Shown here piece by piece: positions 50,901 to 55,990 of a stretch of 64,000 bases of DNA. The notes under the pieces were generated by a model. The model was not told where the DNA came from. It ran no database searches and worked only from the letters and a program-made list of their open reading frames with translations. This DNA comes from Owenia fusiformis (taxonomy: Eukaryota; Annelida; Polychaeta; Sabellida; Oweniidae). The position numbers and the translations under genes were made by a program. Positions within the stretch are counted from its first letter, which is position 1. Every line of letters starts with the position of its first letter. The stretch covers positions 3,975,730 through 4,039,729 of the forward strand of contig CAIIXF020000007.1 in NCBI GenBank assembly GCA_903813345.2, in the 5' to 3' direction.

Positions 50901-53900
50901 TTTGGTTCAAATGTATATGTTGATGCCTAGTGACAAAGGGGCTTTACTGAAGAAGTGATTTTCAAGATGGCCACTGAGTTTCAAAATGGCAGCCATTTTC
51001 CGTGGAAATATGTAATTTCTAACAACTCAAATACAGGGTGGTCAAAAAAAATGGCAACCCTAATTTTTCCTCATATCTTTGTCATTTTTAGAAATTTTGC
51101 CCTGATATTTGGCACACATGTACATCATTCAATGTCATACTAGACTGCGTTATTTCATGAACATTGGACTGATAGTCGCAATGTTACAGCACTTTAAACA
51201 AGGCGCCCCAGTTTTCCAATATCGTGCTGTAGGCAAACCTGCACACATTTTCCAAACCTGTTAATGACCTAACTGCATTCCTCAGCAAGTATGGCCTGAA
51301 CGACACATGTGATCTTTATTTTGAGGTCAAATGTCTTTCTGGTGTTATTACCCTACACTCTATCTTTTGGGTATCCCCACTGGTAAAGATTAAATGGGGC
51401 CATATCTGGGCTATGGGGTGGCCATTCATTGTCTGTTGTACTGCTGATAATGTGGTCATTGAAGTGGTCCCAAAGCCATTATTGTGCATCATTGGGTGTA
51501 TGGGGTATGGTTCTGTCTTGTTGGAACCACTGTTGCTGCCTATCAACCCCCCTGGGTTCAACTAAAGTCCCCAAGAACTCCATGGGAATCACAAAATAGA
51601 GTTTGATGTTGACAGTTATTGCATATCCGTTGGTATCATCAAAGGTAAAGAGCCCTGTCTTCTTAGAACACACTAAACTGTGCATCTGTCTGTGTGAAGG
51701 TGCCTCTCCACTACTTCATCAAGTGCTTGGCTCCCCAAGAATACATAATTGTTAGAGTTTACCAGTGCATCAAGTTGGAAATGGAGTTCATTTGAATACG
51801 AGACCAGCTCAGACAGCCCAAAAGTGGCCATATGGGGCATGTTGCTTAAAATGCAGTAATATTGTGACTATCAGTCTCATGGTCATGAAACATGGTAGGT
51901 TGGTAGGAAATTGAATGATGTACAAATGTGTAAAATATCAGTTATTTCTTAGAATGACAAAAATATTAGGAAAAACTAGGGTTGCCGGTTTTTTTGACCA
52001 CCCTGTACCAGTGGACGTATTTGGTCCAAATTTTATATGCTAATGCCAATGGGACAAGGGAGGTTTGATTAAGAATTTTTAAGATTCCTGCTATTTATCA
52101 AAATGGCAACCATTTGTTGTTAAAAATGTAGTCTTTGATAATCCAAATACCAGATCATGGATTTAGTTCAAGTTTCATATGCTCAAGAAGAAATTTTCAA
52201 GATGGATTTCAAGATTTTCAAGATTTAAGCCTCCAAGGTTTAAACTAAGAGAAAGACAAAGAGTTATCCGCAAGAGTTCAAGTCATGTTTGTATTTTAGA
52301 CACCATTTGAATGAGGCCAAGAAGACTGGAGTTCAGATGACTTGTGTTGCAGTTCACCCGACAGAACGCTGCATTGCAACTGGATGTAGTGATGGAAGAA
52401 TCTACCTGTGGTTCTCTGTGTGTAACTCACAGACAGTTACACAAACTAAATACCATTGGCATTCTCTTGCCTGTAAAACCATTGCTTTCACTAATGAAGG
52501 TAAAGTAACCACTATTGCGTGGATTGCTTTATACCTGTGATATAGCATTTTATTCTACCAATAAGAACTGGTAATATCATTAAGGGACACCATTTTTCGA
52601 GACTGATGATTGGTGTCTCACAATCATTGGACTTTCCCAGTTTGCTTGGATTGCTTTATACCTGTTATAGCATTTTAAACTACAAGTAAGAACTGGTTAC
52701 ATCATTAAGGACACCATTTTTTGGACTGATAATTGGGGTCTCACAATTATAACACTTTCCAAGTTTGTGACATGAATGCCTTGTTCAAAATACATATTGT
52801 AATTTTGTATTCTTCAGGTTCATACATGCTGAGTGGTGGGCATGAGTGCGTACTGGTTAAATGGCAGTCTAACTCTAATATGAGGGACTACATGCCACGA
52901 TTAGGAGCTCCAATCAACTACATCTCTTGCTCACCAGATAACAATCTTTATGCTGTATGCATGAAAGATAATGGTATGTAGCCATTCTCTAATACTCAAT
53001 CTAAAGAAAGATTTATTACCATATTTCTCATTTAAGCACCTATGTTTTTGCTATTTATGAGCATGCCAAATGCAATACTTTTGTGCTTTACTAACGAGTG
53101 TATAATGTCACATCAATAGATTATCATATTAACATAGTTAATATTCTTGTCAGTAGGATTCCTTTACATGTTTGTTCTGAATTCAATTTTTATTTTGATC
53201 CAGTGCTCCAAATGACCTTTCACCTTGATCTGACCCTTTGACCTTTATGTGACATCATTATTAATTTTACTTGATCACTGGCAACATTGCAGTCTCATGA
53301 TGTTATTAAAAAACATTGATTACTTGTAGTATAGGTTCTGAAATACTATCTGATGTCATAGGATAAGTTCCAATCAAACAATATGGCTTGTATTTTTTCT
53401 AGTCCTTTTTACTATACTATACATGACATTTTCCATTTATTTTAGTTGTTCAACTGATCTCCAACAACTTCAAGGTGCGCCAAATCTACCAGGGCCTAAC
53501 TGCAGCCCATATGGATAGTTATACCAGGAATATATGTCCCGCTGGACTCATTGTTGATCCCAGAACCAAAAGTCTGGTCCTCAATGGAAAACCTGGACAC
53601 TTGCAGTTTTATTCTTTACAAAGAAACAAGCATTTGTATAATGTAAGCAACTTAAGGCACTTTAATGCTGCAAATTTATTGATGCTATTGAATGACATCA
53701 TTGTTCAGTTGTTAATGCATTGAATAATCTATCTATCTATATATTAAGAAAGTAATTCCAAAATTAAAGGGATGCATTTTTGTGAAACCCTGTATAACTC
53801 CTCAGTAGGAGCTATAAGGTGTTATAACTTGACTAGTACTTGAAATTAAACTTTCAGCTGTCAGCTACTGGGTAACCTACTATTTATGATCAGCTCATTT

Positions 53901-55272
53901 AAATATGAGTAGTACCTGCCAGTATTCCATTCATATGAAATGAGTTTGCTACAAGAAGTAGGTTAATCCAGTAGCCGACAGCTGTTATTTGCATTCGCCA
54001 ATACAAGCTTAGTAAAGAATTGGGAAATCTGTTAGAATTTAGAAAATAAAAACTAATGGGCTGTTGTAAAAAAGATATTGAAGTAGGAATTAATGAAATT
54101 GTAATATAGAAAAGAAATTGTAAAAATCAGCAAAGTTTTGTCAAATTCACCACCAGTTAATCACAAGAAGTTTCTGAATGTTATAATTATCTGAGAACAC
54201 GTGGTCACATTTTCATGTTATTTCAGTTAGACATTGTATGTCAGAATTACATCTCACCTGCAAGTTTGAATCGTCCTACTTTCGTCACAGAGATAGAAAA
54301 TGCTGCATTTGACAGCCTTGGCAATTGGCTAGCAACGGTAGAGCGACGTGATGATAGGGAAACCACACCTGAAATACGCCTGAAATTTTATGAATATATC
54401 TCAAAGGACCAAAGGTATTGTAAATAGGTCTATACGTTTTGCCTGTCTATCTTGAATGAAGAGATATTATTCTAGTGTCATTACACCATGATATGAATTG
54501 AGAGTAGGAAATTATGTTTTAATAGGGCAATGTCTGCAATTATAATCCTAAATTCACATATCAATTTACGATGACCTGTTACTTTCATCATAGGTACAAA
54601 CTTTTTTTCTGTAAATACCAAATTTTGAACACTTTTTAATGACAATTTAATCAACAACCTTGTACTTTTCAGACCTGAAGTAAGAGCTTTTTCATTTCAG
54701 TTTTGTTCTGAACACAACCATTGATTTGCCACATCAGAAGAAGGTTTCCTGCATGAAATTCAGGCCAACCAATCAAAGCGAAGATCCAACTTCACTCCTG
54801 ACCACAAGTGAAGATGGAAAGTTTAAAATATGGCAGATCATGGATGATACAGATATCTATAGTAAGAAATGTTTTCTATGGGGTGCCACATTGCTTTTAA
54901 ATGAATTCAATAATATACATGCATGTAGGATATCTATCAATAGTGCATAGGCACTCAGGTCAAATACCTTTTCAGACTGCCATGAATTGTTCTTCCAGAT
55001 CGATCGATGTATTATTGAATAACTAAAATATAGGCCTAAGCCTGTAAATAATAAATGTGTTTTAAATTTCTGATTTTTGCAGGAAACAATGTGTGTTTCA
55101 ACTGTGATAGTGTCGGCTTCTACAAGGAGTTACCTGCTGGTGCGGCAGACTTCTCAGATGATGGCTCTGTGCTTGCAGTGGCATTTAAATCTGTCCTCAC
55201 TGTATGGGACCCTGACACAAATGGCCTGAAAATGAGCTTAACTCTGGGCAGGAGCAGTAATGATGTGATCAG
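11890..55272 (+). CDS. WDR75: WDR75 (UTP17), WD40 nucleolar protein, 12 exons, 3' end outside the window
   Basis: Twelve exons with GT-AG borders and compatible phases join into 560 codons with no stop: 11890-11987, 24574-24703, 28218-28283, 45910-45994, 49242-49381, 49750-49820, 52300-52499, 52818-52973, 53446-53642, 54227-54414, 54701-54861, 55083-55272. The product aligns collinearly, from memory of the family, with the first two thirds of vertebrate WDR75 (about 830 residues). It has diagnostic blocks such as CVAVHPTERCIATG, PRTKSLVLNGKPGHLQFYSL and GNWLATVERR. Family knowledge: WDR75 is a t-UTP component of the small-subunit processome, acting in the nucleolus on pre-rRNA transcription and 18S processing. 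The last exon ends in phase 2, so the gene continues. No later exon was recognised up to 64000. Introns 1 (12.6 kb) and 3 (17.6 kb) are inflated by transposons. Intron 2 hosts an antisense lectin gene. Confidence 0.93.
12284..13833. mobile_element. 1.55-kb foldback DNA element with 8-bp target duplication (hAT-like?)
   Basis: The ends are CACAGGGGCTTGTC...GACAAGCCCCTGTG, flanked by the exact 8-bp repeat GTAATTGT (12276-12283 and 13834-13841). Arms of several hundred bases pair along almost the whole element. For example 'ggtggtcggttttgatgc' (12350) mirrors 13747-13766, and the 12940-13010 block mirrors 13345-13420. An 8-bp duplication fits hAT or P superfamilies. No transposase is encoded. 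Confidence 0.82.
12371..12607. mobile_element. 237-bp Tc1/mariner-type MITE nested in the left arm of the 12284 element
   Basis: Terminal repeats CAGTTGGGGACATAAATAAA and its inverse, flanked by TA on both sides (12369-12370 and 12608-12609). The partner arm of the host element at about 13741-13750 reads straight through ('tttcaggtagcatc'), giving the empty site with a single TA. Confidence 0.88.
13842..14893. other. intron 1 stretch, no gene recognised
   Basis: AT-rich with a G-run at 14258-14267. The piece at 14470-14540 ('ccttgtacccttgcatg', 'ggatgcaaaacaaaaaatc') recurs, inverted, at 31310-31400. Confidence 0.4.
14894..14963 (-). tRNA. tRNA-like sequence (Gly-type body, AGC anticodon), probable pseudogene or SINE head
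   Basis: On the minus strand the order is: D arm GTCT-AGAGGTA-GAAT; anticodon stem CTCGC/GCGGG with loop TTAGCAC (anticodon AGC, Ala); variable AGGC; T arm CCGGG-TTAAAAT-CCCGC; then a T-run as in a pol III terminator. The body is closest in memory to tRNA-Gly (box A TGGTCTAGAGG). The acceptor strands (ATCACGG and AATCGCC) do not pair, and the T loop lost the GTTC signature. A functional tRNA is therefore unlikely. Confidence 0.5.
15436..15788. mobile_element. palindromic MITE, copy 1
   Basis: Terminal inverted repeats of about 100 bp: CGTCAGTAGAACGGCAAAAA at 15443 mirrors the sequence ending 'gccgttctactgacg' at 15782. A related copy lies 330 bp downstream in the same orientation. Short open frames on both strands are palindrome artefacts. 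Confidence 0.8.
15837..15996 (-). repeat. dispersed repeat shared with 19310-19405 and 16930-17025
   Basis: 'caagacttatgcctggcac ... caccatgttattcag ... tgcaaggattctgccat' appears inverted at 19322-19405. The part 'ggcgtaatgataa ... ggggtggggatca' recurs directly at 16933-17000. Confidence 0.65.
16104..16487. mobile_element. palindromic MITE, copy 2
   Basis: Ends TCCATTTCACTG...CAGTGAAATGGA. The inner palindrome is the same family as 15436-15788, with about the same internal order (TGTGCAATAATATATGGAAA, GCCTGTGCC). A short internal insertion (TTAATTTTA near 16291) and substitutions distinguish it from copy 1. Confidence 0.8.
16510..17025 (+). repeat. dispersed repeat, copy 2
   Basis: Collinear with 8690-9110 ('gagtctctagccaatacttggc ... 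aaaaatggcgatgttcg ... gtaaattctaagttagcg ... gtgatgtggaaaaatggcg'). At 16925 it switches to the 15837 repeat, so this is a junction of two families. Confidence 0.65.
17260..17860. repeat. foldback inverted repeat
   Basis: 17262-17330 ('gatccaggcataggccaagg ... agaagagacaggt') mirrors 17796-17862 ('acctgtctcttct ... ccttggcctatggatcc'). A second nested pair 'caattgcctggcaag' (17518) and 'cttgccaggcaattg' (17606) sits inside. No coding region. Confidence 0.65.
18177..18763. mobile_element. 587-bp MITE with TAA target duplication
   Basis: Terminal inverted repeats of about 170 bp start CTCCTTCATGACTGA, flanked by TAA on both sides (18174-18176 and 18764-18766), compatible with PIF/Harbinger (TWA). 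The interior is AT-rich and non-coding. Confidence 0.75.
19178..19425 (+). repeat. composite of dispersed repeat fragments
   Basis: The first part matches 9121-9222 ('attttatgattacgacatgacc', 'aaggccacgata-agtggcc'). The second part is the inverse of 15890-15996. The open frame here is a chance product of the repeat. Confidence 0.55.
19505..23866. repeat. palindromic cluster of 126-162-bp tandem repeats with GTCACC-hairpin heads
   Basis: Four arrays of one unit (key words 'ctgactttagatttgac', 'gaccttctcaaggtc', 'tcaacttgcttcaaattgac', 'catgttctcagaa') alternate in orientation: plus 19640-20340, minus 20455-21290, plus 21450-23060, minus 23125-23670. Heads with hairpin ATGTCACC..GGTGACAT, a GC-rich 'cggcggttggcgtc' minisatellite and 'ctgtaacaatttcttacaac' lie at 19505 and 21293 (plus) and about 23670-23815 (minus). 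A tail 'ggtggtgacattttgtcatg' occurs at 20404-20450 (inverted), 23101 and 23821. Short frames inside are repeats translated, not genes. Confidence 0.85.
23867..24573. other. end of WDR75 intron 1, nothing recognised
   Basis: AT-rich without repeats that recur elsewhere in the window. It ends with acceptor 'atacttttcag'. Confidence 0.4.
24574..24703 (+). CDS. WDR75: WDR75 exon 2
   Basis: Residues 33-76. It reads YLFCCCGHVINVYST followed by GHTGVVTSVVVNPHNKLQ, the first WD40 blade. The equivalent human stretch is of the same length. Phase 2 in, phase 0 out (donor GTAAGC). Confidence 0.93.
25161..25166 (-). terminator. polyadenylation signal AATAAA of the lectin gene
   Basis: Minus-strand AATAAA lies about 90 bases past the lectin stop codon (25255-25257), a plausible 3' processing site. 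Confidence 0.5.
25255..25706 (-). CDS. lectin exon 3 (C-terminal, with stop)
   Basis: Residues 227-376. The acceptor is 'tatattcag' on the minus strand. Phase 1 entry gives GKTAHSVRVSGGGLF. It contains paired cysteines (CERLSSTNWIC, CC, C) and three weaker aromatic blade endings, so this half is more diverged than exon 1. Confidence 0.78.
25255..27727 (-). CDS. secreted PLL-like beta-propeller lectin, three exons, nested in WDR75 intron 2
   Basis: Exons 27200-27727, 26745-26895 and 25255-25706 have GT-AG borders and phases 0 and 1. They join to 376 residues ending at a stop. The N terminus MSWCLSPVVCITLIIPYVNG looks like a signal peptide. Aromatic repeat endings recur about every 45-50 residues: WVTANHGTPP, WIWANHWEPWG, WQWSIHGKAPG, WQWRYHGSPPG, then weaker WYLVGKPSG, WICSRPSS, WFFIKPKP and WVYHGTAAP. 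This gives seven blades with the first strand closing the last. It resembles PLL-type (DUF346) fucose-binding lectins of Photorhabdus and their animal relatives; a tectonin-type propeller is the alternative. Cysteine pairs in exons 2 and 3 suit an extracellular protein. A role in glycan recognition or innate immunity is inferred. An AATAAA signal follows the stop. Confidence 0.78.
25750..26740. other. lectin intron 2, short GACCTTG-type repeats
   Basis: 'atgaccttg' and 'aagtgacc' words recur at 25985-26080 and 26640-26740, a decayed short-period repeat. No additional exon was seen. Confidence 0.4.
26745..26895 (-). CDS. lectin exon 2
   Basis: Residues 177-226 plus one base. It reads IGPSAIDTCTDSGC then VYLVAGNGYVYSRYI and SWYLVGKPS, one propeller blade with a CTDSGC loop likely to be disulfide-bonded. 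Minus-strand donor GTAAGTC and acceptor CTTATAG. Confidence 0.78.
27200..27727 (-). CDS. lectin exon 1 (signal peptide and first blades)
   Basis: Residues 1-176, with four clear blade endings and three LYERWW/LFERYW-like inner strands. The donor is GTAAGTAAC after codon 176. Reading on past the donor gives only seven residues before a stop, so the splice is needed. Confidence 0.82.
28218..28283 (+). CDS. WDR75: WDR75 exon 3
   Basis: Residues 77-98: LYSSSLDSTVIEWDYTDGV. This is the classic end of WD40 blade 1 and is almost identical to the family's LYSCSLDGTIKLWDY. Phase 0 at both ends; acceptor 'ttgctttcag'. Confidence 0.93.
28430..29310 (+). mobile_element. degenerate Helitron-like copy, subfamily B
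   Basis: The words 'tttggttcaaattttatatgctgatgcctagggacaaa' (in pieces) and 'caagatggccgct' repeat three times as in the copies at 47424 and 50671. It ends near 29290 with 'gattggctactttccagagttgctgttttcta', the decayed 3' hairpin. The 5' end is not clear. Confidence 0.6.
29480..30010. other. intron 3 stretch, nothing recognised
   Basis: AT-rich; no repeat or exon was recognised before the Helitron copy at 30012. Confidence 0.35.
30012..31018 (+). mobile_element. non-autonomous Helitron-like element, subfamily A, copy 1
   Basis: Starts A^TCCCATCGAACGAAG and ends with hairpin GCTACGC-tttg-GCGTTGC, seven bases, then CTGG^T, as expected for Helitrons (TC...CTRR, inserted between A and T, no target duplication). 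A CCGT/TCCG-rich tract follows the 5' end. The interior is a tandem array of about 100-160-bp units ('ggagcgattttgttcatattt', 'aagcatggcacactgtctaa', 'ggccattttgaaaaatggcc'). No Rep/helicase frame, so it must be mobilised in trans. Confidence 0.75.
31300..31755. mobile_element. foldback MITE
   Basis: AGGCCATATGAAGTAGATTC at 31303 mirrors 'gaatctactttttatggcct' ending about 31750. The arms continue through 'tttgttttgc/gcaaaacaaa'. The interior is non-coding. Confidence 0.65.
31806..35130 (+). repeat. tandem run of about 430-bp modules, split by a Helitron
   Basis: Four diverged modules ('ttgacttaacatagggatat', 'tttgcagattcagatt', 'gacctacttt-cgga', 'gacctagattttgac', 'gaggtcccct') start near 31806, 32258, 32835 and 34705. 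The Helitron copy 33254-34687 interrupts between the third and fourth. No coding capacity. Confidence 0.7.
33254..34687 (+). mobile_element. non-autonomous Helitron-like element, subfamily A, copy 2
   Basis: Same ends as the copy at 30012 (A^TCCCATCGAACG...GCGTTGCCGTTGTTCTGG^T). It carries more internal tandem units (about seven) and is 427 bp longer. The neighbouring module shows the unoccupied site ('catattttacacttc' at 32225), so the borders are supported by an empty-site comparison. Confidence 0.82.
35141..35846. other. intron 3 stretch with a possible retroelement tail
   Basis: Mostly AT-rich. A 60-codon open frame at 35519-35701 (LPQYDFISILKTG..., stop at the end) loosely resembles the C-terminal tail of a non-LTR reverse transcriptase, but there is too little sequence to name it. 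A pyrimidine-rich CTCTCT/CCCCCC tract follows at 35705-35800. Confidence 0.3.
35847..35940 (+). mobile_element. 5' head of Helitron-like copy 3, interrupted by a LINE
   Basis: A^TCCCATCGAACGAAGTTC, then GTCCGTCCGTCTGTCC. At 35940 the sequence is broken by the LINE insertion. The 3' remainder may be the truncated piece at 41545-42093, after later insertions separated the halves. Confidence 0.65.
35941..39973 (-). mobile_element. L1/Tx1-type LINE, 5' truncated, with 15-bp target-site duplication
   Basis: The element reads on the minus strand from 39973 to a poly(A) tail (the T-run at 35941-35966). It is flanked by the exact 15-bp repeat ACGCCTGAGGAACTT (35926-35940 and 39974-39988), the hallmark of target-primed reverse transcription. 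It begins inside the first codons of ORF2 (TINVRGLQ), so ORF1 and the 5' UTR are missing. The 3' UTR of about 240 bp contains a G-rich patch (36099-36117 on the plus strand shows ggggggggcagggg). Confidence 0.93.
36204..39972 (-). pseudogene. LINE ORF2 (AP endonuclease, reverse transcriptase, CCHC), inactivated
   Basis: The AP-endonuclease part (39972-38989) shows IQETHC, GGDFNVP, SRLDYFLIAS and ADHQFV. The reverse-transcriptase part (38927-36204) shows DQTGFIKGR, LFIDFEKAFDT, GVRQGCPLSPYLFILCAE and QYADDTSVF. A late C-x2-C...H...C knuckle (CSLCRSDIDTLEHGIYHC) follows. The motif set and order fit the L1/Tx1 group. There are two breaks: a frameshift between domains at the A-run seen as T-run 39061-39068, and an in-frame TGA at 38331-38333 just before LAERMKAHLT. 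All frames on the plus strand across this interval are shadows. The rest of the protein is well preserved, so the insertion is fairly young. Confidence 0.92.
39989..40279. repeat. two-copy AT-rich tandem repeat, possible Helitron interior
   Basis: 'atgacttaaatattaatatggg' (40027) and 'atgacttcaatattaatatggg' (40089) head two units of about 60 bp. No gene. Confidence 0.45.
40280..41542. mobile_element. 1.26-kb TA-flanked (Tc1/mariner/pogo-type) element
   Basis: CAGTAAAACCTGTCTAATCC at the left mirrors 'ggtgttcagatatacaggttttactg' (in part) at the right, with TA on both sides (40278-40279 and 41543-41544). Subterminal 'gtgttcaaatt' motifs recur near both ends. A fragment of the family lies at 6828. 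No transposase frame was seen. Confidence 0.75.
40966..41190 (+). repeat. three tandem units of about 75 bp
   Basis: 'aatccaaatcaaaaacatcc ... caccttt' occurs three times in tandem inside the TA-flanked element; the third copy is diverged. Confidence 0.65.
41545..42093 (+). mobile_element. Helitron-like element, subfamily A, copy 4 (5' truncated or split)
   Basis: Begins in the GTCCGTCCGTCCGGGCAATAAC part, has three internal tandem units, and ends GCTACAC-tttg-GCGTTGCTGTTGT-CTAG^T. The usual A^TCCC start is absent next to it. Confidence 0.7.
42094..43260. other. intron 3 stretch, no gene recognised
   Basis: Contains C-runs (42403-42412, 42753-42766). From 42812 there is a motif-rich block ('ccccgagcgaccgaaggg', 'gggatatac', 'cccgggagcggg') related to 55670-55990. 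Confidence 0.4.
43270..43430. repeat. palindrome with 'gtgagcgtagcgaacgagtg' centre
   Basis: 'ttatataatggttcattctgtatatcgtg' (43269) mirrors 'cacgatatacagaatgaatcattatataa' (43383), with further pairing 'actcgagtgagtatat'/'tattctcacgagagta'. Confidence 0.75.
43695..44711. mobile_element. 1.02-kb mariner-like element with about 200-bp terminal inverted repeats
   Basis: CGAGGCCCGATCAGAAAGTA at the left mirrors TACTTTCTGATCAGGCCTCG at the right, with TA flanks (43693-43694 and 44712-44713). The inverted repeats extend through 'gcaccctgttttaa'/'aaaagggtgcccc'. The interior (43900-44490) has no intact transposase. A diverged relative sits at 60713. Confidence 0.82.
45225..45745. mobile_element. 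probable foldback element with CACGTG-rich centre
   Basis: 'ttggcccccacgtgac' (45388) mirrors 'gatcacgtgggggccaat' (45566), with a third 'ccacgtgggggcc' at 45547. The outer ends 'taaaggacaactgaaatag' and 'catttcatatctgcttta' are diverged inverse copies. The three CACGTG sites are E-box type. Confidence 0.5.
45910..45994 (+). CDS. WDR75: WDR75 exon 4
   Basis: Residues 99-126 and one base: KCKVAYPIITLHAPQYQPFLVAH. It follows DGVILK in frame and corresponds to the CKLHALFTLA region of the family. Conservation is modest, but acceptor, donor (GTAAGT) and phase (0 to 1) all fit. Confidence 0.78.
46000..47423. other. WDR75 intron 4, no gene recognised
   Basis: AT-rich with a short inverted pair 'gcagctgtcaaa' (46032) and 'tttgacagctgc' (46597), possibly the ends of an old element. 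Confidence 0.35.
47424..48285 (+). mobile_element. non-autonomous Helitron-like element, subfamily B, copy 5
   Basis: A^TCCCACCGAACGAAGTTTG start. The interior consists of about 145-bp units ('tttggttcaaattttatatg', 'atgcctagggacacagtagc', 'caagatggc'). 3' hairpin GCTACTCC-gt-GGAGTTGC, then CTAG^T. It differs from subfamily A throughout the interior but shares end architecture. Confidence 0.75.
49242..49381 (+). CDS. WDR75: WDR75 exon 5
   Basis: Residues 127-173, PDGKHLTDVVHLVMKSGSG ... HAMSIGGGE. The region matching the family's variable loop before blade 3 is loosely conserved; the surrounding open frame upstream of the acceptor 'tgttctttcag' is intronic. Phase 1 in, 0 out. Confidence 0.8.
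49750..49820 (+). CDS. WDR75: WDR75 exon 6
   Basis: Residues 174-196 plus two bases: QEILAYVSGKKLYVYSFRHN. A beta-strand pair equivalent to the EGVYVAAVREFYLSVYFF segment of the family. Acceptor 'gttttcag', donor GTAAGT. Confidence 0.85.
49968..50595. mobile_element. probable terminal-inverted-repeat element in WDR75 intron 6
   Basis: 'cacttgctggaattatacct' (49975) mirrors 'aggtgtaattccagcaact' (50564). Inside, 'gctttacaaaatcgccatcctgattacacc' (in part) is repeated at 50025 and 50487. Non-coding. Confidence 0.55.
51034..52005 (-). mobile_element. Tc1/mariner-superfamily element nested in Helitron copy 6
   Basis: Ends CAGGGTGGTCAAAAAAAATG and its inverse, with TA duplication (51032-51033 and 52006-52007). 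The surrounding Helitron sequence joins perfectly as '...aaataccagtg...' once the element and one TA are removed. Confidence 0.88.
51354..51685 (-). pseudogene. decayed IS630/Tc1/mariner transposase (DDD catalytic core)
   Basis: One minus-strand frame shows LFTFDDTNGYAITVN (first Asp region), WFQQDRTIPHT (second Asp) and WPPHSPDMAPFNLYQWG (third Asp). About 36 residues separate the last two acids. An in-frame TAA sits right after PNDAQ. The N-terminal DNA-binding part is not recognisable, so the copy is inactive. Confidence 0.75.
52300..52499 (+). CDS. WDR75: WDR75 exon 7
   Basis: Residues 197-263 and one base. CVAVHPTERCIATGCSDGRIYLW is (in parts) one of the best conserved WD40 blades of the family; KYHWHSLACKTIAFTNEG follows. 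Acceptor 'gtattttag' with phase 2 entry; donor GTAAAG. Confidence 0.93.
52521..52768 (+). repeat. two-copy tandem duplication (about 125 bp) in WDR75 intron 7
   Basis: 'ggattgctttatacctg ... aagaactggt ... gacaccattttt ... gtctcacaat' occurs at 52521 and again at 52648. The copies are diverged by several indels. Confidence 0.8.
52818..52973 (+). CDS. WDR75: WDR75 exon 8
   Basis: Residues 264-315 plus one base: MLSGGHECVLVKWQ, PRLGAPINYISCSPDNN. Equivalent to LLSGGRESVLVEW and PRLGATIEHISVSP of the vertebrate protein. Acceptor 'tcttcag', donor GTATGT. Confidence 0.95.
53446..53642 (+). CDS. WDR75: WDR75 exon 9
   Basis: Residues 316-381. Contains PRTKSLVLNGKPGHLQFYSL, nearly invariant in WDR75 proteins, at the junction of the two propellers. 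Donor GTAAGC; reading through adds no homology. Confidence 0.95.
54227..54414 (+). CDS. WDR75: WDR75 exon 10
   Basis: Residues 382-443 and two bases: LDIVCQNYISPASLN, AAFDSLGNWLATVERRDDRE, IRLKFYEYISKDQR. Opens the second propeller. Acceptor 'ttatttcag', donor GTATTG. Confidence 0.95.
54701..54861 (+). CDS. WDR75: WDR75 exon 11
   Basis: Residues 444-497 and one base: FVLNTTIDLPHQKKVSCMKF, LLTTSEDGKFKIWQIMDDTD. The acceptor at 54700 ('ttcatttcag') keeps phase and homology; an alternative AG at 54672 would insert unmatched residues. Confidence 0.93.
55083..55272 (+). CDS. WDR75: WDR75 exon 12 (last one recognised)
   Basis: Residues 498-560: AADFSDDGSVLAVAFKSVLTV (in parts) followed by WDPDT. 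It ends in phase 2 after GRSSNDVIR with donor GTTAGT. The next exon should start with the family's HLCFG-like strand; none was found downstream in this window. Confidence 0.92.
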
Positions 55273-55669
55273 GTTAGTTTTGTTTTTTTGGAATTTTTTG
55301 ATGGAAATAAATCTTTGAGACAAGCTCGTTAGAGACCAGTGCAGCCAGGCTAGGGCCTTTCATGCTTGAAATGCAGTTCTCAAAGATCTTTCCACCCTGG
55401 AGTTTAGTAGTCTTGCTTTTGAAGGGTGGTCAATTTATTTTGATAAAAAAATCATATTGAATGAATGTTAATATAGGATTTTATTAGTACTGATGCCCAT
55501 TTAGGGCCAAAGGTACATTCTATATACAATTTTCAATAACAATGTTAATGAAACCATGGTATTGACATATTATTTTGCATAAACTGACTTATGTGCAAAC
55601 ATGTCCTACTTTGCTCCAATGATAAAATCATATATTGCGTATACGCATGTTTATCCTATGCCAAGTAGA

Positions 55670-55990
55670 GTTTTAGGGAGATAAGTTGGCAAGATATATC
55701 CCGTATCCTGATTTTGAGGTTTCAATATCCTGAATCTCCATATCTCCCGCCATATCTCCCGCTCCAGGGCATATCTGCCCGCTTCGAAAAAAAATTTGAA
55801 AAAAATAAGAAAAAATTGAAGAAAAAAAAAAATTTGAAAAAATGAAAAAATTGAAAAAAAGAAAAAAAAATAGAAAAAATTGAAAAAATAGAAAAATGTG
55901 AAAAAATTGAAAAAATAAAAAAAATTGAAAGAAAATTAGAAAACTCTACTTGGTATAGGATAAAGCAGTTATGTACGGTTGGTTTGGATA
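55670..55990 (-). repeat. CCCGCTCC-type repeat with A-rich low-complexity core
   Basis: 'gtatcctgattttgaggtttc', 'tctcccgctcc' and, inverted, 'cagttatgtacggttggttt' match parts of 42830-43200. The core (55790-55945) is nearly all A with scattered T and G, so frames across it are low-complexity artefacts. Confidence 0.55.

Larger units (their letters stand above)
50671..52227 (+). mobile_element. Helitron-like element, subfamily B, copy 6, split by a mariner-like insertion
   Basis: A^TCCCACCGAACGAAGTTCG start; internal units as in the 47424 copy. It is broken at a TA (51032) by a 972-bp element and resumes at 52006 ('ccagtggacgtatttggtcc'). The 3' hairpin and CTRR end were not found; it fades at about 52227, 70 bp before exon 7. 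Confidence 0.7.

Noticed and set aside
54672-54700. Alternative acceptor for WDR75 exon 11
   Set aside because: It would add residues that do not match the family; the acceptor at 54700 keeps both phase and homology.
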